Positions 27,389-36,592 of a stretch of 45,910 nt of DNA are shown here, piece by piece. Location: NCBI GenBank assembly GCA_028715605.1, contig JAQURM010000014.1, forward strand, positions 1 through 45,910. The letters are read 5' to 3'. The position numbers and the translations under genes were made by a program. This DNA comes from Desulfovibrionales bacterium. GTDB lineage: Bacteria; Desulfobacterota; QYQD01. The notes beneath the pieces were generated by a model, which was not told the DNA's origin, did not search any database, and worked only from the letters and a program-made list of their open reading frames with translations. The number at the start of each line of letters is the position of its first letter. Positions within the stretch are counted from its first letter, which is position 1.

Positions 27389-28000
27389 TTGATTATTACC
27401 GTTAATACTGTCAATCCCCAACCCAGATTGATTAATCGAACAGTAGAGGTACTTCGTTCCGGCGGGATTATTGCTTATCCGACTGATACTGTATATGGGA
27501 TAGGCTGTGATATTTTTAATAAAAAGGCTATAGAGAAGATTTACCAGATAAAACATAGGCCAAGGCATAAGCCCTTTAGTTTTATCTGCGCCGACCTTAA
27601 AAATATCAGCGAATATGCCCACGTTTCCAACTTTGCCTATAAGATTATGAGAAAGTTGCTGCCCGGGCCCTATACATTTATCCTGGAGGGGTCCAGCCTG
27701 GTGCCAAAATTAATGCTTACCCGCCGCAGAACGGTTGGGATCAGAGTTCCTGACCATACCGTTTGTCTGGCTATAGTACGGGCATTGGGGCATCCTATTG
27801 TCAGCACCAGCGCTGCTGTAGGAGATTCTCAGATAATGACCGGGGACCCCGAAGAGATAGAAGAGAAATTAGGGCCTTCTTTGAATCTGGTTGTTGATGG
27901 GGGAATACTGTATCCCGAGCCTTCTACAGTAGTTTCGCTTATTGATGACAGCCCGGAAATAATACGCGCAGGAAAGGGAGGTATCAGTCTATTTAGCTAA
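27389..28000 (+). CDS. Sua5/YrdC/YciO family protein (threonylcarbamoyl-AMP synthase family)
   Basis: A 203-aa protein of the YrdC fold. SGGIIAYPTDTVYGIGCD, KHRPRHKPFSFIC, LLPGPYTFILEG, RTVGIRVPDH and HPIVSTSAA are shared with this family, and the wording fits YciO more than TsaC. TsaC proteins make threonylcarbamoyl-AMP for tRNA t6A; YciO proteins have a debated role. Starts at TTG 27389, 8 bases after GGGAGG. It is divergent from ppx (44 bases apart) and its last 12 bases overlap the convergent HU/IHF gene. Confidence 0.88.
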   Translation: MIITVNTVNPQPRLINRTVEVLRSGGIIAYPTDTVYGIGCDIFNKKAIEKIYQIKHRPRHKPFSFICADLKNISEYAHVSNFAYKIMRKLLPGPYTFILEGSSLVPKLMLTRRRTVGIRVPDHTVCLAIVRALGHPIVSTSAAVGDSQIMTGDPEEIEEKLGPSLNLVVDGGILYPEPSTVVSLIDDSPEIIRAGKGGISLFS

Positions 28001-28267
28001 GGACTTTTTAAGTTCTCTACCCATCTTGAATAGGACTGTTCTCCTTGCCTTTAATTCCATTGCCGCCCCGGTCTTTGGATTTTTACTTAGGCGTGATTTC
28101 CTCATCCGGGGATTAAAAGTGCCAAAACCTCTTATTTCTACACGCCTACCTTGAGATAGAGATTTTTGCATGGTTTCAAAGATGGTATCCACTATGACCT
28201 GTATATCTTTTTTGTAATATTTAGGAAACCGTTCGCTTAGTTGATTTATTAGATCGCTTTTAACCAT
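27989..28267 (-). CDS. HU/IHF-family DNA-binding protein (IHF-beta-like)
   Basis: A 92-aa histone-like protein: MVKSDLINQLSERFPKYYKK, helices to SLSQGRRVEIRGFGTFNPRM, arm SRLSKNPKTGAAMELKARRT, then LFKMGRELKKSL. The RGFGTF and PKTG features resemble IHF-beta. I use ATG 28267, preceded by GAGGTG, instead of the longer frame from 28297. It sits downstream of sppA and rpsA, the usual place of ihfB. Its partner could be the HU protein at 11059 or one outside the window. Confidence 0.9.
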   Translation of the reverse strand: MVKSDLINQLSERFPKYYKKDIQVIVDTIFETMQKSLSQGRRVEIRGFGTFNPRMRKSRLSKNPKTGAAMELKARRTVLFKMGRELKKSLAK

Positions 28268-28318
28268 AAGATGCACCTCGTCATTCCAATATTTCATTAT
28301 TCCAATGGGGGAGAACCC

Positions 28319-29209
28319 CTAACTTCCTAATCCGGCTTCGAAAGAAAGTTTGTAGGGAATGTAGAAAAGCCCCTCTAGAACGCCCTCCCTAAAGGTGGTG
28401 TCCAGGATAAGTTCCCAGAAGGATACTCCTTTTTTCTTGGGGTATATCACTTCGGGCTCTTCTTTGAGGCCCGCCATCTGTCCGGCCGCGGCTATGGCCT
28501 CTTCCATATTCCCGAGTTTGTCAATCAGGCCCATCTCCATGGCCTGTTTACCGGAGAAGATCCGGCCATCGGCTATTCCCCGGATTTTTTCTTGAGGCAT
28601 TTTGCGTCCGCTGGCCACAACTTCTACAAATTGGGATTGTACATCATCTATGACTCCCTGAACCATGGCCTTTTCTTTGGCCGTCATTTCCCGAGTTGGG
28701 GAGCCTGCGTCCTTTAATTCGCCGCTTTTTAAAGAGCTTACTTTCAGGCCGATTTTACGTAATAGTTCCTCTGCGTTGGCAAACTTCATAATAACACCGA
28801 TGCTGCCGGTTATCGTCCCGGGATTGGCTATGATCTTATTTGCCCCTACCGCTATATAGTAGCCGCCGGAGGCAGCTATGGAGCCGCAGGAGGCGACCAC
28901 CGGTTTTACCTGGCCGGCCCTCTTTACCTCAGTATATATTTCCTGAGCAGCGCCCACTATGCCGCCCGGACTGTCGATACGGACAACAATGGCCTTAATC
29001 TGCGGGTTTTTACGTAAGGCCGAAAGGTCCTGGATGGTTTCTTTAGAGTCTGTGATTAACCCGTTTATTTCAACTATGCCAATTTTTTCGCCCGGCGCTA
29101 ATAGCCGCCCTTGGTCGCCGACCCAGGCAAATATAAAGACAATAACAATGAGTCCGAAAAAAATAGAGGCCAGAATGGCTAACCCGAATAAAATCGGATG
29201 CTTTTTCAT
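28319..29209 (-). CDS. sppA: Signal peptide peptidase SppA (short form)
   Basis: A 296-aa membrane-anchored serine protease of the S49 family that degrades cleaved signal peptides. An N-terminal membrane segment (FGLAILASIFFGLIVIVFIF) is followed by the catalytic part: VVRIDSPGGIVGAAQEIY, the Ser in GSIAASGGYYIAVGANKI, and the Lys in KSGELKDAGSPTREM. FYIPYKLSFEAGLGS ends the protein. Length is that of the short single-domain form. Located between rpsA and the IHF-like gene. Confidence 0.93.
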   Translation of the reverse strand: MKKHPILFGLAILASIFFGLIVIVFIFAWVGDQGRLLAPGEKIGIVEINGLITDSKETIQDLSALRKNPQIKAIVVRIDSPGGIVGAAQEIYTEVKRAGQVKPVVASCGSIAASGGYYIAVGANKIIANPGTITGSIGVIMKFANAEELLRKIGLKVSSLKSGELKDAGSPTREMTAKEKAMVQGVIDDVQSQFVEVVASGRKMPQEKIRGIADGRIFSGKQAMEMGLIDKLGNMEEAIAAAGQMAGLKEEPEVIYPKKKGVSFWELILDTTFREGVLEGLFYIPYKLSFEAGLGS

Positions 29210-29225
29210 GTCTTATGGCGTTTTA

Positions 29226-31001
29226 TTAATGGTTATTGGCGAGTTCTCTTTTTAAAAGATCTCCCAGAGTAGATGTGGCGTTTTCATCCTTGGCGAGATA
29301 GCCATTAGCTGAAGATTTCTCTTCTTCTGTTTCCAGCCTCTTTATGGATAAACCGATCTTCTTTTTTTCCGGTGAGATATTTATCACCTGGGCAGTAACC
29401 ATATCACCCGTCTTGTAAAGTTCACGTATATCCTTCGATTTATCCCGGCTGACTTCCGATGCATGCACCAACCCTTCAATGCCTTCTTCCAACTGGATAA
29501 AGATACCGAAGTCCGTGATGTTTGTTATAGCGCCGGTTACCCTGGTTCCTGCGGGATAGACGCTGGAGACCTTGCTCCAGGGATCGGGCTGCAATTGCTT
29601 GACTCCGAGGGAGAATTTTTTATGTTCGCTGTCTATACCCAGGACAATGGCCTTAATAAGCTGCCCCTTTTTGTAGAGTTCGGCCGGATGTTTAATCTTT
29701 TTCGTCCAGGAAAGGTCAGAGATATGTATCAGGCCGTCAATCTCTTCCTCTATACCGATAAATATCCCGAAGTCCGTAATGTTCTTGATCTTCCCTTCAA
29801 TTACCGTTCCTACCGGATATTTTTCTGCTATAACGTCCCATGGGTTAGGTTTCACCTGCTTTAACCCCAGAGAAATGCGTTTGGCCTTGGCATCCGTATT
29901 CAGGACCATTACCTCGACAGTGTCGCCCATGGACAGCACTTGATGCGGATGGCGAATCTTTTTGTTCCACGACATCTCTGAAATGTGTACCAAACCCTCC
30001 ACACCTTCTTCCAACTCCACGAAGGCGCCGTATTCGGCGAGGCTGACCACCCTTCCCTGAACCCGTGCACCGGGCGGATATTTATCTGTAACTGATTCCC
30101 ATGGATCAGAGATTAGCTGTTTTAATCCCAGCGAAATCTTTTCGTTACCCCGGTCAACGCTCAAGATTTTTGCCTTTATGGCGTCGCCGGGCCTATACAC
30201 ACTGGAGGGATGCTCTACTCTCCCCCAGGACATATCGGTTATATGTAAAAGGCCATCAATGCCTCCCAGATCGACAAATATACCGTAGTCAGTGATATTT
30301 TTGACCTTTCCTTCTACTGTTTGTCCTTCCGCAATTGTAGAAAGCGTTTTGTTTTTCAATGCCTTTCTTTCTTCGTTTAAAAGGGCCCGCCGTGAGAGAA
30401 TGACGTTAGAGCGGTCTCTGTTTATTTTTAATATTCTGAAACGATATTTATTGCCGATGAGACTCTCCGCGTCCTTGATCGGCCGTAAATCGGCTTGAGA
30501 TGCGGGCAAAAATGCATTGATGCCGATATCTACATTAAAGCCGCCCTTAACCTTCCCTACTATCTTGCCTTCTATACTGGAACCCTCGCTGAAGTTTTGC
30601 TCGATGGTATCCCAGGACTTGATTCTATCGGCCCGTTTTTTAGACAGTAAGGATAAGCCATCCTCCCGGCCTCGCCTTTCCAGGTAAACATCTATTGTTT
30701 CTCCGACAGAGGCCCGCACCTGACCATCTTCGCCTGTGAATTCTTCAATAGGCACCTGACCCTCTGACTTACAGCCTACGTCAACCACCACATAGTCTCT
30801 GTTAATACTTATAATCTTGCCCTGAAGAATCTCACCTTTCTGGATCGTCTTCAGGCTCTCTTCATAAAGTTTATTAAATTCCAGCGATTCGGCGGCCTCC
30901 TGGCTGCGGTGGGCCGTGTCCTGTTTATTCTCTTCGCTGTCGGACTTAAGCAGGTCTGTTTTCGATATTTCTTCCGTTGTGGTGTGATCTTTTATATCCA
31001 T
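29226..31001 (-). CDS. rpsA: 30S ribosomal protein S1
   Basis: A 591-aa protein with six S1 (OB-fold) domains at about residues 50-115, 135-205, 222-290, 307-377, 394-464 and 481-550. Repeated signatures are NITDYGIFVDLGGIDGLLHI, SLAEYGAFVELEEGVEGLVH, NITDFGIFIGIEEEIDGLIH and NITDFGIFIQLEEGIEGLVH. It unfolds mRNA on the small subunit. It is downstream of cmk, with its own promoter-like sequence at 31042-31070. Six domains match the typical proteobacterial form. Confidence 0.97.
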   Translation of the reverse strand: MDIKDHTTTEEISKTDLLKSDSEENKQDTAHRSQEAAESLEFNKLYEESLKTIQKGEILQGKIISINRDYVVVDVGCKSEGQVPIEEFTGEDGQVRASVGETIDVYLERRGREDGLSLLSKKRADRIKSWDTIEQNFSEGSSIEGKIVGKVKGGFNVDIGINAFLPASQADLRPIKDAESLIGNKYRFRILKINRDRSNVILSRRALLNEERKALKNKTLSTIAEGQTVEGKVKNITDYGIFVDLGGIDGLLHITDMSWGRVEHPSSVYRPGDAIKAKILSVDRGNEKISLGLKQLISDPWESVTDKYPPGARVQGRVVSLAEYGAFVELEEGVEGLVHISEMSWNKKIRHPHQVLSMGDTVEVMVLNTDAKAKRISLGLKQVKPNPWDVIAEKYPVGTVIEGKIKNITDFGIFIGIEEEIDGLIHISDLSWTKKIKHPAELYKKGQLIKAIVLGIDSEHKKFSLGVKQLQPDPWSKVSSVYPAGTRVTGAITNITDFGIFIQLEEGIEGLVHASEVSRDKSKDIRELYKTGDMVTAQVINISPEKKKIGLSIKRLETEEEKSSANGYLAKDENATSTLGDLLKRELANNH

Positions 31002-31041
31002 TAATCAACAATTCTCCCTATTTTCAATAACTATTGTGTAG

Positions 31042-31070
31042 TATATAACAAACTGAGGCGGAAAGTTCAA
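31042..31070 (-). promoter_or_regulatory. Probable promoter of rpsA
   Basis: On the reverse strand TTGAAC (31070-31065), a 17-base spacer and TATATA (31047-31042) lie about 40 bases upstream of the rpsA ATG, in the 108-base gap after cmk. It would allow S1 to be made independently of hisC-cmk. Confidence 0.6.
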
Positions 31071-31109
31071 CCTGTTTCACGGATTTTATATCTAAAAAGC
31101 GGAGAGAAG

Positions 31110-31835
31110 CTATACCTGTTTGCGCGCAGCGCGCAGGCAAGCCTTGAGAGAGGCCTTTTCTTCTGTTTTGGCCAGCATGAAGGCAATTACCTCATCTATG
31201 CTTTTGTCTGTACTATCTACAAAAATAGCATCCGGGGCGGGTATTAACGGGGCTACGGCCCGGCTGCTGTCGTCAGCATCTCTTTTTAACATCTCTTTAC
31301 GGACCTGTTCATAATCCGGGTTATTGCCTTTTTGCAGTAGTTCTTTGTGCCTTCTTGAGGCCCTTTCTTCCGGTGAAGCGTCCAGATAAAATTTGACATC
31401 AGCATCGGGAAAGACCACGGTTCCCATGTCTCTTCCTTCCGCCACTACGCCGCCCCTTTTACCGATGTCCCTTTGCATTTCCAACAAGGATTGTCTGACC
31501 ATCGGCTTGGCCGAGATATATGATGAAAGCATGCTGATCTCCGGGGCGCGGATTTCTTCACTGACATCCTCTCCGGCCAGGATAACCGTTAGTTTGCCGC
31601 CGTTATGGGTCAGGGCGATGGCGGGCTTACGGCACAGCTTTTCCAGGTCTTTTCCCTTATCGGGGTTAAGATTATTTTTTTGGGCAGCAAGTGCTAAGGC
31701 CCTATATAAGGCGCCGGTGTCCAGATAGACATACCCCAGAATATCGGCTAATTTCTTACTCACAGTGCTTTTACCCGCACCGGCCGGCCCGTCTATAGTT
31801 ATGAGCAACCCCTTCGGGATTCTATCATCAGCCAC
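31110..31835 (-). CDS. cmk: Cytidylate kinase
   Basis: A 241-aa kinase that phosphorylates CMP and dCMP with ATP. P-loop IDGPAGAGKSTVSKKLA, LDTGALYRALAL, RDMGTVVFPDADVKFYLDAS and the LID region ASPEERASRRHKEL are clear. DRADD-like KRDADDSSRAVAPLIPAPDA is diagnostic. It overlaps the end of hisC by 8 bases and is followed by rpsA. The last 20 residues (ASLKACLRAARKQV) extend beyond the usual end. Confidence 0.96.
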   Translation of the reverse strand: MADDRIPKGLLITIDGPAGAGKSTVSKKLADILGYVYLDTGALYRALALAAQKNNLNPDKGKDLEKLCRKPAIALTHNGGKLTVILAGEDVSEEIRAPEISMLSSYISAKPMVRQSLLEMQRDIGKRGGVVAEGRDMGTVVFPDADVKFYLDASPEERASRRHKELLQKGNNPDYEQVRKEMLKRDADDSSRAVAPLIPAPDAIFVDSTDKSIDEVIAFMLAKTEEKASLKACLRAARKQV

Positions 31836-32928
31836 GGGGTTCCATGACCTCTTTAAATGCGCTCAGAAATCGCTTATTTTCCGCCGGGAGGCCGACGGTT
31901 ATGCGGATGTAATCGGGTAATTTGTAGGCATGCATGGGCCTTACAATAACCCCTTTGCGAAGGAGCTTTTCGTAAACCGCCTTGCCGCCCGTTTTTATGT
32001 CTATAAGAAAAAAATTGGTCTGGGTGGGAAGACAGCGGTAACCAAGGCGTCCGACTTCACTCGTTAGATAATTAAGACCTTCCCTGACCATTTCCTTTGT
32101 TCCGGCCAGGTGCTCTTCATCACTCAGCGCCGCCAGGGCGCCCACCTGGGCCAGGGAATTGACATTAAAAGGCTGTCTGATGCGGTTTATATATTCGGAG
32201 AGTTCTTTTTTCATCACCCCGTAGCCGATACGAAGTCCGGCCAGACCATAGGCCTTGGAGAAGGTCCTTAAGGTTATGACCAGATAGGGGGAATCAAGGT
32301 AATCCAGCCCGCAGAAGGTGCTATCCGTGGTAACAAAGTCATAATAGGCCTCGTCGGCCACCACAATCACACCCGGCGGGATGTCTCTTAAAAATTGTTC
32401 AAAGGCCTTTTTTGCAACTACAGTCCCCATGGGATTATTGGGGTTGTCTAGAAATATTACCTTTGTCCCGGCGGCGACTGCTTTCGCTATCCCAGCCAAG
32501 TCATGGCTGCCTTTCTTCAGCGGCACGACTATATTTCGGCCGCCTACGGCCTGCACCATTTTTCTATAGACCAGGAAGGTGGGATCGCTGCTGATGGCCT
32601 CGTCGCCGGGGTTAAGAAAGGTGCGCACAATCAGCTCGATCAGTTCGTTAGAGCCGTTGCCGAGGACGATGTTTTCTGTACTAAGACCGAGTTTTTCGCT
32701 TAAGCCTTGTTTCAGATAATAGCCGCTGCCGTCCGGGTAACGGTGTAACTTACCTAGGGCTGCCTTAATAGCCTCTACGGCCTTTGGCGAAGGGCCCAGG
32801 GCATTTTCGTTTGAGGCCAGTTTTATAGAGTTTTTTACACCATATTCCCTTTCCAATTCTTCGATTGGTTTGCCGGGCGGGTAGGGGGTCAGATTTTGGA
32901 TATAATCTGCGACCAGGGGCTTGGCCAT
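31828..32928 (-). CDS. hisC: Histidinol-phosphate aminotransferase
   Basis: A 366-aa PLP enzyme of aminotransferase fold type I that makes histidinol phosphate in histidine synthesis. Seen: KLASNENALGPSPKAVEAI, HRYPDGSGYYLKQGL, NGSNELIELIVRTFLNPGDE, NPNNPMGTVV, VVADEAYYDF, and the PLP Lys in RTFSKAYGLAGLRIGY. I choose ATG 32928 because AAGGAG lies 9 bases before it; ATG 32937 is flush against that site. Placement before cmk is typical of Deltaproteobacteria, where aromatic or histidine genes often precede cmk. Confidence 0.95.
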   Translation of the reverse strand: MAKPLVADYIQNLTPYPPGKPIEELEREYGVKNSIKLASNENALGPSPKAVEAIKAALGKLHRYPDGSGYYLKQGLSEKLGLSTENIVLGNGSNELIELIVRTFLNPGDEAISSDPTFLVYRKMVQAVGGRNIVVPLKKGSHDLAGIAKAVAAGTKVIFLDNPNNPMGTVVAKKAFEQFLRDIPPGVIVVADEAYYDFVTTDSTFCGLDYLDSPYLVITLRTFSKAYGLAGLRIGYGVMKKELSEYINRIRQPFNVNSLAQVGALAALSDEEHLAGTKEMVREGLNYLTSEVGRLGYRCLPTQTNFFLIDIKTGGKAVYEKLLRKGVIVRPMHAYKLPDYIRITVGLPAENKRFLSAFKEVMEPRG

Positions 32929-32961
32929 GATCTCCATCTCCTTCGTTCGTCTGAGGCAGGT

Positions 32962-33073
32962 GGCTACCGGTTACGTAGCAATTTTGGTAGCCGCAGGCTT
33001 TGGCCTGCGTTTAAGTCCTTTACATAAGACGCATATTCATACTCCACCTCACCTTAAAAAGCAACCTGCTTTT
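32962..33073 (-). promoter_or_regulatory. Cluster of hairpins upstream of hisC
   Basis: Three perfect inverted repeats lie 35-145 bases upstream of hisC: GGCTACC/GGTAGCC (32962-32968 with 32986-32992), CGCAGGC/GCCTGCG (32992-32998 with 33003-33009, loop TTTG), and AAAAGCA/TGCTTTT (33057-33063 with 33067-33073, loop ACC). GCTAC/GTAGC (32964-32968 with 32975-32979) would compete with the first. This may be a structured hisC leader; no His-rich leader peptide is seen. The rest of the gap 32938-33315 has no gene I can support. Confidence 0.4.
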
Positions 33074-33315
33074 GCCATGTTGCAGCCACATGATGCCGTC
33101 ATAAAAACGGCGCGGAAAATGTCGCCTGACAGGTATTTTAAGAAAGGAGATAATAGACTTTTGGGGCGGTCTAAATGCAGGAAGAGTACTTATGAAGGAA
33201 AAGGGGGATACAGGGGGATTTTCAGGTGAAAATAGGGGCTTATAACCTCTATAGGCCGGGTAACATGGTCATTTATTTAAGTTTTTCCGGGATGTGCCGA
33301 TAAGCATATAACATT

Positions 33316-33462
33316 ATGAAGGACTTAGGTTATGTTCAGATTCTGACCCTGGTTACCTTTACCTTCCTTGGTGTCTGTTGGGTCGGAGTGGTTATCTATG
33401 GACTGGCTTCGCCCGTTTATGATTTTCTTAAGAGGATCGTAGAAAAATCCAGAGAATCATAA
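33316..33462 (+). CDS. Small single-span membrane protein, 48 aa
   Basis: ATG at 33316 opens a 48-codon frame ending TAA 33460-33462. It begins MKDLGYVQILTLVTFTFLG, continues hydrophobic through VCWVGVVIYGLA, and ends with a charged tail FLKRIVEKSRES. That is a short N-terminal stretch, one membrane span of about 22 residues, and a basic cytoplasmic-type tail. TATAAC lies 6 bases upstream, but no Shine-Dalgarno site is obvious. I recognise no family. Codon choice and hydrophobic pattern favour a real gene. Confidence 0.5.
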   Translation: MKDLGYVQILTLVTFTFLGVCWVGVVIYGLASPVYDFLKRIVEKSRES

Positions 33463-33477
33463 CGAATAATTGTTCAT

Positions 33478-33625
33478 CCGGAAACTACCGTTCCGCATTC
33501 TCCGTTAACCGTTGTCCGAAATTTTCTTTCGGTAAACGGTCAACAGTAAACGGTGAACCGGCTTCATGCTGATAGTTGAGCGCTGATTGCTCCATCCAGA
33601 CTTTTTGCGTTTTCGGATGGGAACA
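33478..33625 (+). repeat. Dispersed intergenic repeat, copy 2
   Basis: Inverted relative to copy 1 (10005-10173). It carries TCCGGAAACTACCGTTCC, CCGTTAACCGTTGTCCGAAA, TTTCGGTAAACGGTCAAC, CGGTGAACCGGCTTCATG and TGCTCCATCC. CCGAAA/TTTCGG can form a stem. It fills the space between the small membrane ORF and the end of the histidine kinase gene. Confidence 0.8.
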
Positions 33626-33640
33626 AGTCAATTTCGGTTT

Positions 33641-35473
33641 TCATCCTTTATCCCTGTCTAACACCTCTCGAGCCTTTTTTAATAACTCGGCGGTCTTATA
33701 TGGCTTATGGATAAAGGCGCATATCTCGCCTTCCAATCCCTTCAGTTCCTTGGTTTCAGCGTATCCGCTGGAGATGACGACTTTTGCCTGTGGGTTGATC
33801 TTTTTGAGGGCAGCCAGCGTTTCTTTCCCGTCCATGACCGGCATGAAGAGATCCAAGATAACCAGGTCAATCTTCCCCGGAGATGCGGCATAAATTTCTA
33901 GTGCCTCCCGGCCGTTCCGGCAGGCTATGACCTGATATCCATGCGCGGACAGGATTTCAGTGGCAAATCCCCTTATCACTTCTTCGTCATCAACAAGCAA
34001 AAGGGTTTCATGGCCCTGTGGATGGTCAGCTTTATCTTCTAAAGGTTCTAAGGGGCTGACCGTCGTCTTTTGCGCAGAAGAATGGGGCAGGTAGATATTA
34101 AAAGTGGCACCTTTTCCTATTTCACTGGTTACCTCTATGGCTCCCCGATGCTTTTTTATTATATTATAGACCATGGAAAGGCCGAGTCCGGTGCCCTTTC
34201 CCTTTTCTTTGGTGGTAAAGAAGGGATCGAAGATCTTTGCCACGGTCTCCTTGTCCATTCCCTGGCCGTTGTCGGCTATGGAAACGAGCACGTAGTTTCC
34301 AGGGACGAGGCCCTGCAAAGACGGGGAAGAGGTGTCCTCTACATAGATATTGCCGGAGGTTATGGTTATCTTGCCGTTTTCAGATACGGCATCTCGGGCA
34401 TTAATGACGATATTTAACAGGGCCTGATGCATCTGGCCGCTGTCACAATCCACCATGCCTATATCCGGGGCCAGGTTTTTCTCTATGGTTATTTTTTTAT
34501 CCACGCCTGTGGAGAAAAGGGCCAAGATCTCCCTGATGACGGTATTGAGGTTCGCAGGCTCAAGGGCGGTCTTTTTAGACCGGGCAAAGAGCAGCAGTTG
34601 CTGGGTCAGTTGTGCGCCGCGCGACGCTGAAGTCTCAATGGTGTCAACGTATTTATGGAGTTTGGCGTCCTGTGCCACCAAGTTCTTGAGGAGAGAGGCA
34701 TAGCCCAGGATCCCTACCAATATGTTGTTAAAGTCGTGGGCGATGCCGCCCGCCATTATGCCCAGACTTTCCATTTTCTGGGCCTGGAGGAGTTCAGCTT
34801 GAGCCGCAGAGAGTTCTTCCAGTGTCTTTTCCAGGTAGTTATTTTTTAGAGATAATTCATTATGCAGCAGGGCATTGTTGATTACTGCGGCGGTAAAATT
34901 AGCCACCATCTGCATGATTCTGACGTCGTTGTCTGTGAAGGCATTTATATCGGGGTGGCTTAGGTTAATGACTCCCATAGCCTTTTCGTTGACGACCAGG
35001 GGGATAGCCAGGAGTGACCGAACTTTGATGCGGCTTGAATCTACCTCCGTAAAGAATCCCGATGCGGCGGTGTCAGGGACATAGATGGCTTTGCCTTCTT
35101 TAAGGGCCGTGCCGGCCACACCTTCACCCACGCTGAAGGAGTAGAGTCGCTTTTCCTTGTCCCCGATAGCATTACTGTCCAGAAGGTACCTTTTGTCCAT
35201 CTGGTCATTGGCAGCCAGGAGATAAAGCCGGGACTGTTCGTTATCCAATAGCATAATAGAGCAGTTTTCAGCCACAGTCTCTTCTGCGATAATGGTTACA
35301 ACCTTTGCAGAGAGCGACTGGAGGGCGTGGATATGTTCCAGGCAGGCGCTTATCCGGGTGATTACGGACAGTTCGATGATCTTCTCCTGGAGGGTTATGG
35401 TAGTCTCCTGGAGGGCCCGCTGGAGGTGTGCGTTTTGTAACCTGAGAGATTCTACTTCCTGCATCTTTTTCAT
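33641..35473 (-). CDS. GAF-domain hybrid sensor histidine kinase with receiver domain
   Basis: A 610-aa cytoplasmic kinase. Order: coiled coil 1-35; GAF about 45-200 ([50 protein letters not shown]); coiled coil 205-235; HisKA with His246 in [20 protein letters not shown]; HATPase with N358 region [33 protein letters not shown]; receiver 490-605 with acid pair DDEE and phospho-Asp541 in [13 protein letters not shown]. The sensory ligand is unknown; no membrane span is seen. It is translated with an HDOD protein: the HDOD stop and its ATG share one base (TAATG). Confidence 0.94.
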   Translation of the reverse strand: MKKMQEVESLRLQNAHLQRALQETTITLQEKIIELSVITRISACLEHIHALQSLSAKVVTIIAEETVAENCSIMLLDNEQSRLYLLAANDQMDKRYLLDSNAIGDKEKRLYSFSVGEGVAGTALKEGKAIYVPDTAASGFFTEVDSSRIKVRSLLAIPLVVNEKAMGVINLSHPDINAFTDNDVRIMQMVANFTAAVINNALLHNELSLKNNYLEKTLEELSAAQAELLQAQKMESLGIMAGGIAHDFNNILVGILGYASLLKNLVAQDAKLHKYVDTIETSASRGAQLTQQLLLFARSKKTALEPANLNTVIREILALFSTGVDKKITIEKNLAPDIGMVDCDSGQMHQALLNIVINARDAVSENGKITITSGNIYVEDTSSPSLQGLVPGNYVLVSIADNGQGMDKETVAKIFDPFFTTKEKGKGTGLGLSMVYNIIKKHRGAIEVTSEIGKGATFNIYLPHSSAQKTTVSPLEPLEDKADHPQGHETLLLVDDEEVIRGFATEILSAHGYQVIACRNGREALEIYAASPGKIDLVILDLFMPVMDGKETLAALKKINPQAKVVISSGYAETKELKGLEGEICAFIHKPYKTAELLKKAREVLDRDKG

Positions 35474-36330
35474 TATTTCATGGACTGCACAAAACCGTTG
35501 ATTTTTTCCCGCATCTCTTCTAATTTTTCGCCCAGTTGAACCAGGCGATCCGGTTTAATCTGCAATGACTTAAAGGCTGTTTCGTTTAAGTTTATTTCCG
35601 GGACCAGAGATAATCCTATATCTTTCAGATGACACAGATAGTTAGCCGTTACGATTACCGCTGTCTCTATGGCATATTCGGCCGGGCACGATTCCAGGTT
35701 GTGGTGATATTTCAAGCGGTTAATTATAGACGACGGGATTTTCCAGCGGGTAAGAAGCATGCTGCCCACCTCCGCATGGTTAAGGCCGAATGCCTCTTTT
35801 TCCAGACTATGGAGCGGCTTCTCTTCTTCTTTGGCCTGCCTTACGACGGGTATATACATGTCGTTTAGATAGCGGTCAAAAATTATCTTGCCCAGGTCAT
35901 GGAAGAGGCCGGAGACGAAGAAAGATGGGTCATTGGACTTCAGGATTTCTTTGGAGATTATATTTGCGGCCGTGCCCACTCCGATGGCATGTATCCAGAA
36001 CCCCTCCCGATCGAAGACGCTCTCCTCATCGGATTTTAAGTTGGAAAAGACACTGGTCCCGAGCGCGAGATTTTTGACGGTTTCGAAGCCGAGGACCACC
36101 ACCGCCCGGTCTATGGCCTCGACCTTGCCTGAAAGATTGTAGTAGGCCGAGTTGGCAATCCTTAAAACAGCCGAAGATATGGCCTGATCCTGGGATATAT
36201 AGGCGGCCACATCCCGGGCCGAGGAGGAATTTTTTTGCACCAGGGTCAAGATATTGGCGACAACGGTGGGCAGCGTAGGCAACGACATTATCCGGTTATT
36301 TATTATGTAGCGAATGTCTTTGTTTTCCAT
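35473..36330 (-). CDS. HDOD domain protein
   Basis: A 285-aa protein of the HDOD group, HD-fold proteins that mostly act in signalling. SLPTLPTVVANILTLVQ, RDVAAYISQDQAISSAVLRI, ANSAYYNLSGKV, AVVVLGFETVKNLALGTSVF and GLFHDLGKIIFDRY are typical. The HDLGK part retains an HD pair, and HAEVGSMLLTRWKIP follows; a hydrolase activity cannot be excluded. It overlaps the hybrid kinase gene by 1 base, so both are one signalling unit. Confidence 0.92.
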   Translation of the reverse strand: MENKDIRYIINNRIMSLPTLPTVVANILTLVQKNSSSARDVAAYISQDQAISSAVLRIANSAYYNLSGKVEAIDRAVVVLGFETVKNLALGTSVFSNLKSDEESVFDREGFWIHAIGVGTAANIISKEILKSNDPSFFVSGLFHDLGKIIFDRYLNDMYIPVVRQAKEEEKPLHSLEKEAFGLNHAEVGSMLLTRWKIPSSIINRLKYHHNLESCPAEYAIETAVIVTANYLCHLKDIGLSLVPEINLNETAFKSLQIKPDRLVQLGEKLEEMREKINGFVQSMK

Positions 36331-36480
36331 AAGTAATCAAAATGACTAATACGATTGTTGCGAGCTAAGCGATATTTACCGTATCGGAACTAATCCCGGA
36401 ATTGTTAAGCTCTTATCTCCTATTTTATTACTCCGGCAATTAAGAAGCCTAAATCCCCCCTTTTGTAACACATAACCCCC

Positions 36481-36532
36481 TGGATTCCCTCTGGAGTTTA
36501 TCCGTCGCAGGTGGGCGGGAATGACAAGACCG
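36481..36532 (+). repeat. Degenerate REP-like palindrome
   Basis: GGATTCCC and GGGAATGAC flank about 30 bases with partial pairing, resembling the GGATTCCC...GGGAATGACA palindromes common between bacterial genes. The 262-base gap 36331-36592 otherwise holds only the upstream regions of two divergent genes. Confidence 0.35.
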
Positions 36533-36592
36533 ATGCCAAGAAGTAATTGTCAGATATATAGTTTTATGTTACTTAATGTCGTATAGGAGAGC

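Noticed and set aside
33010-33110. Histidine attenuator leader peptide or T-box before hisC
   Set aside because: The short frame on the hisC strand has only one His codon, and no T-box specifier or antiterminator sequence is seen.
32921-33229. Open frame (102 codons) across the hisC start and its hairpins
   Set aside because: Low-complexity basic sequence, overlaps hisC start and regulatory hairpins, no family match.
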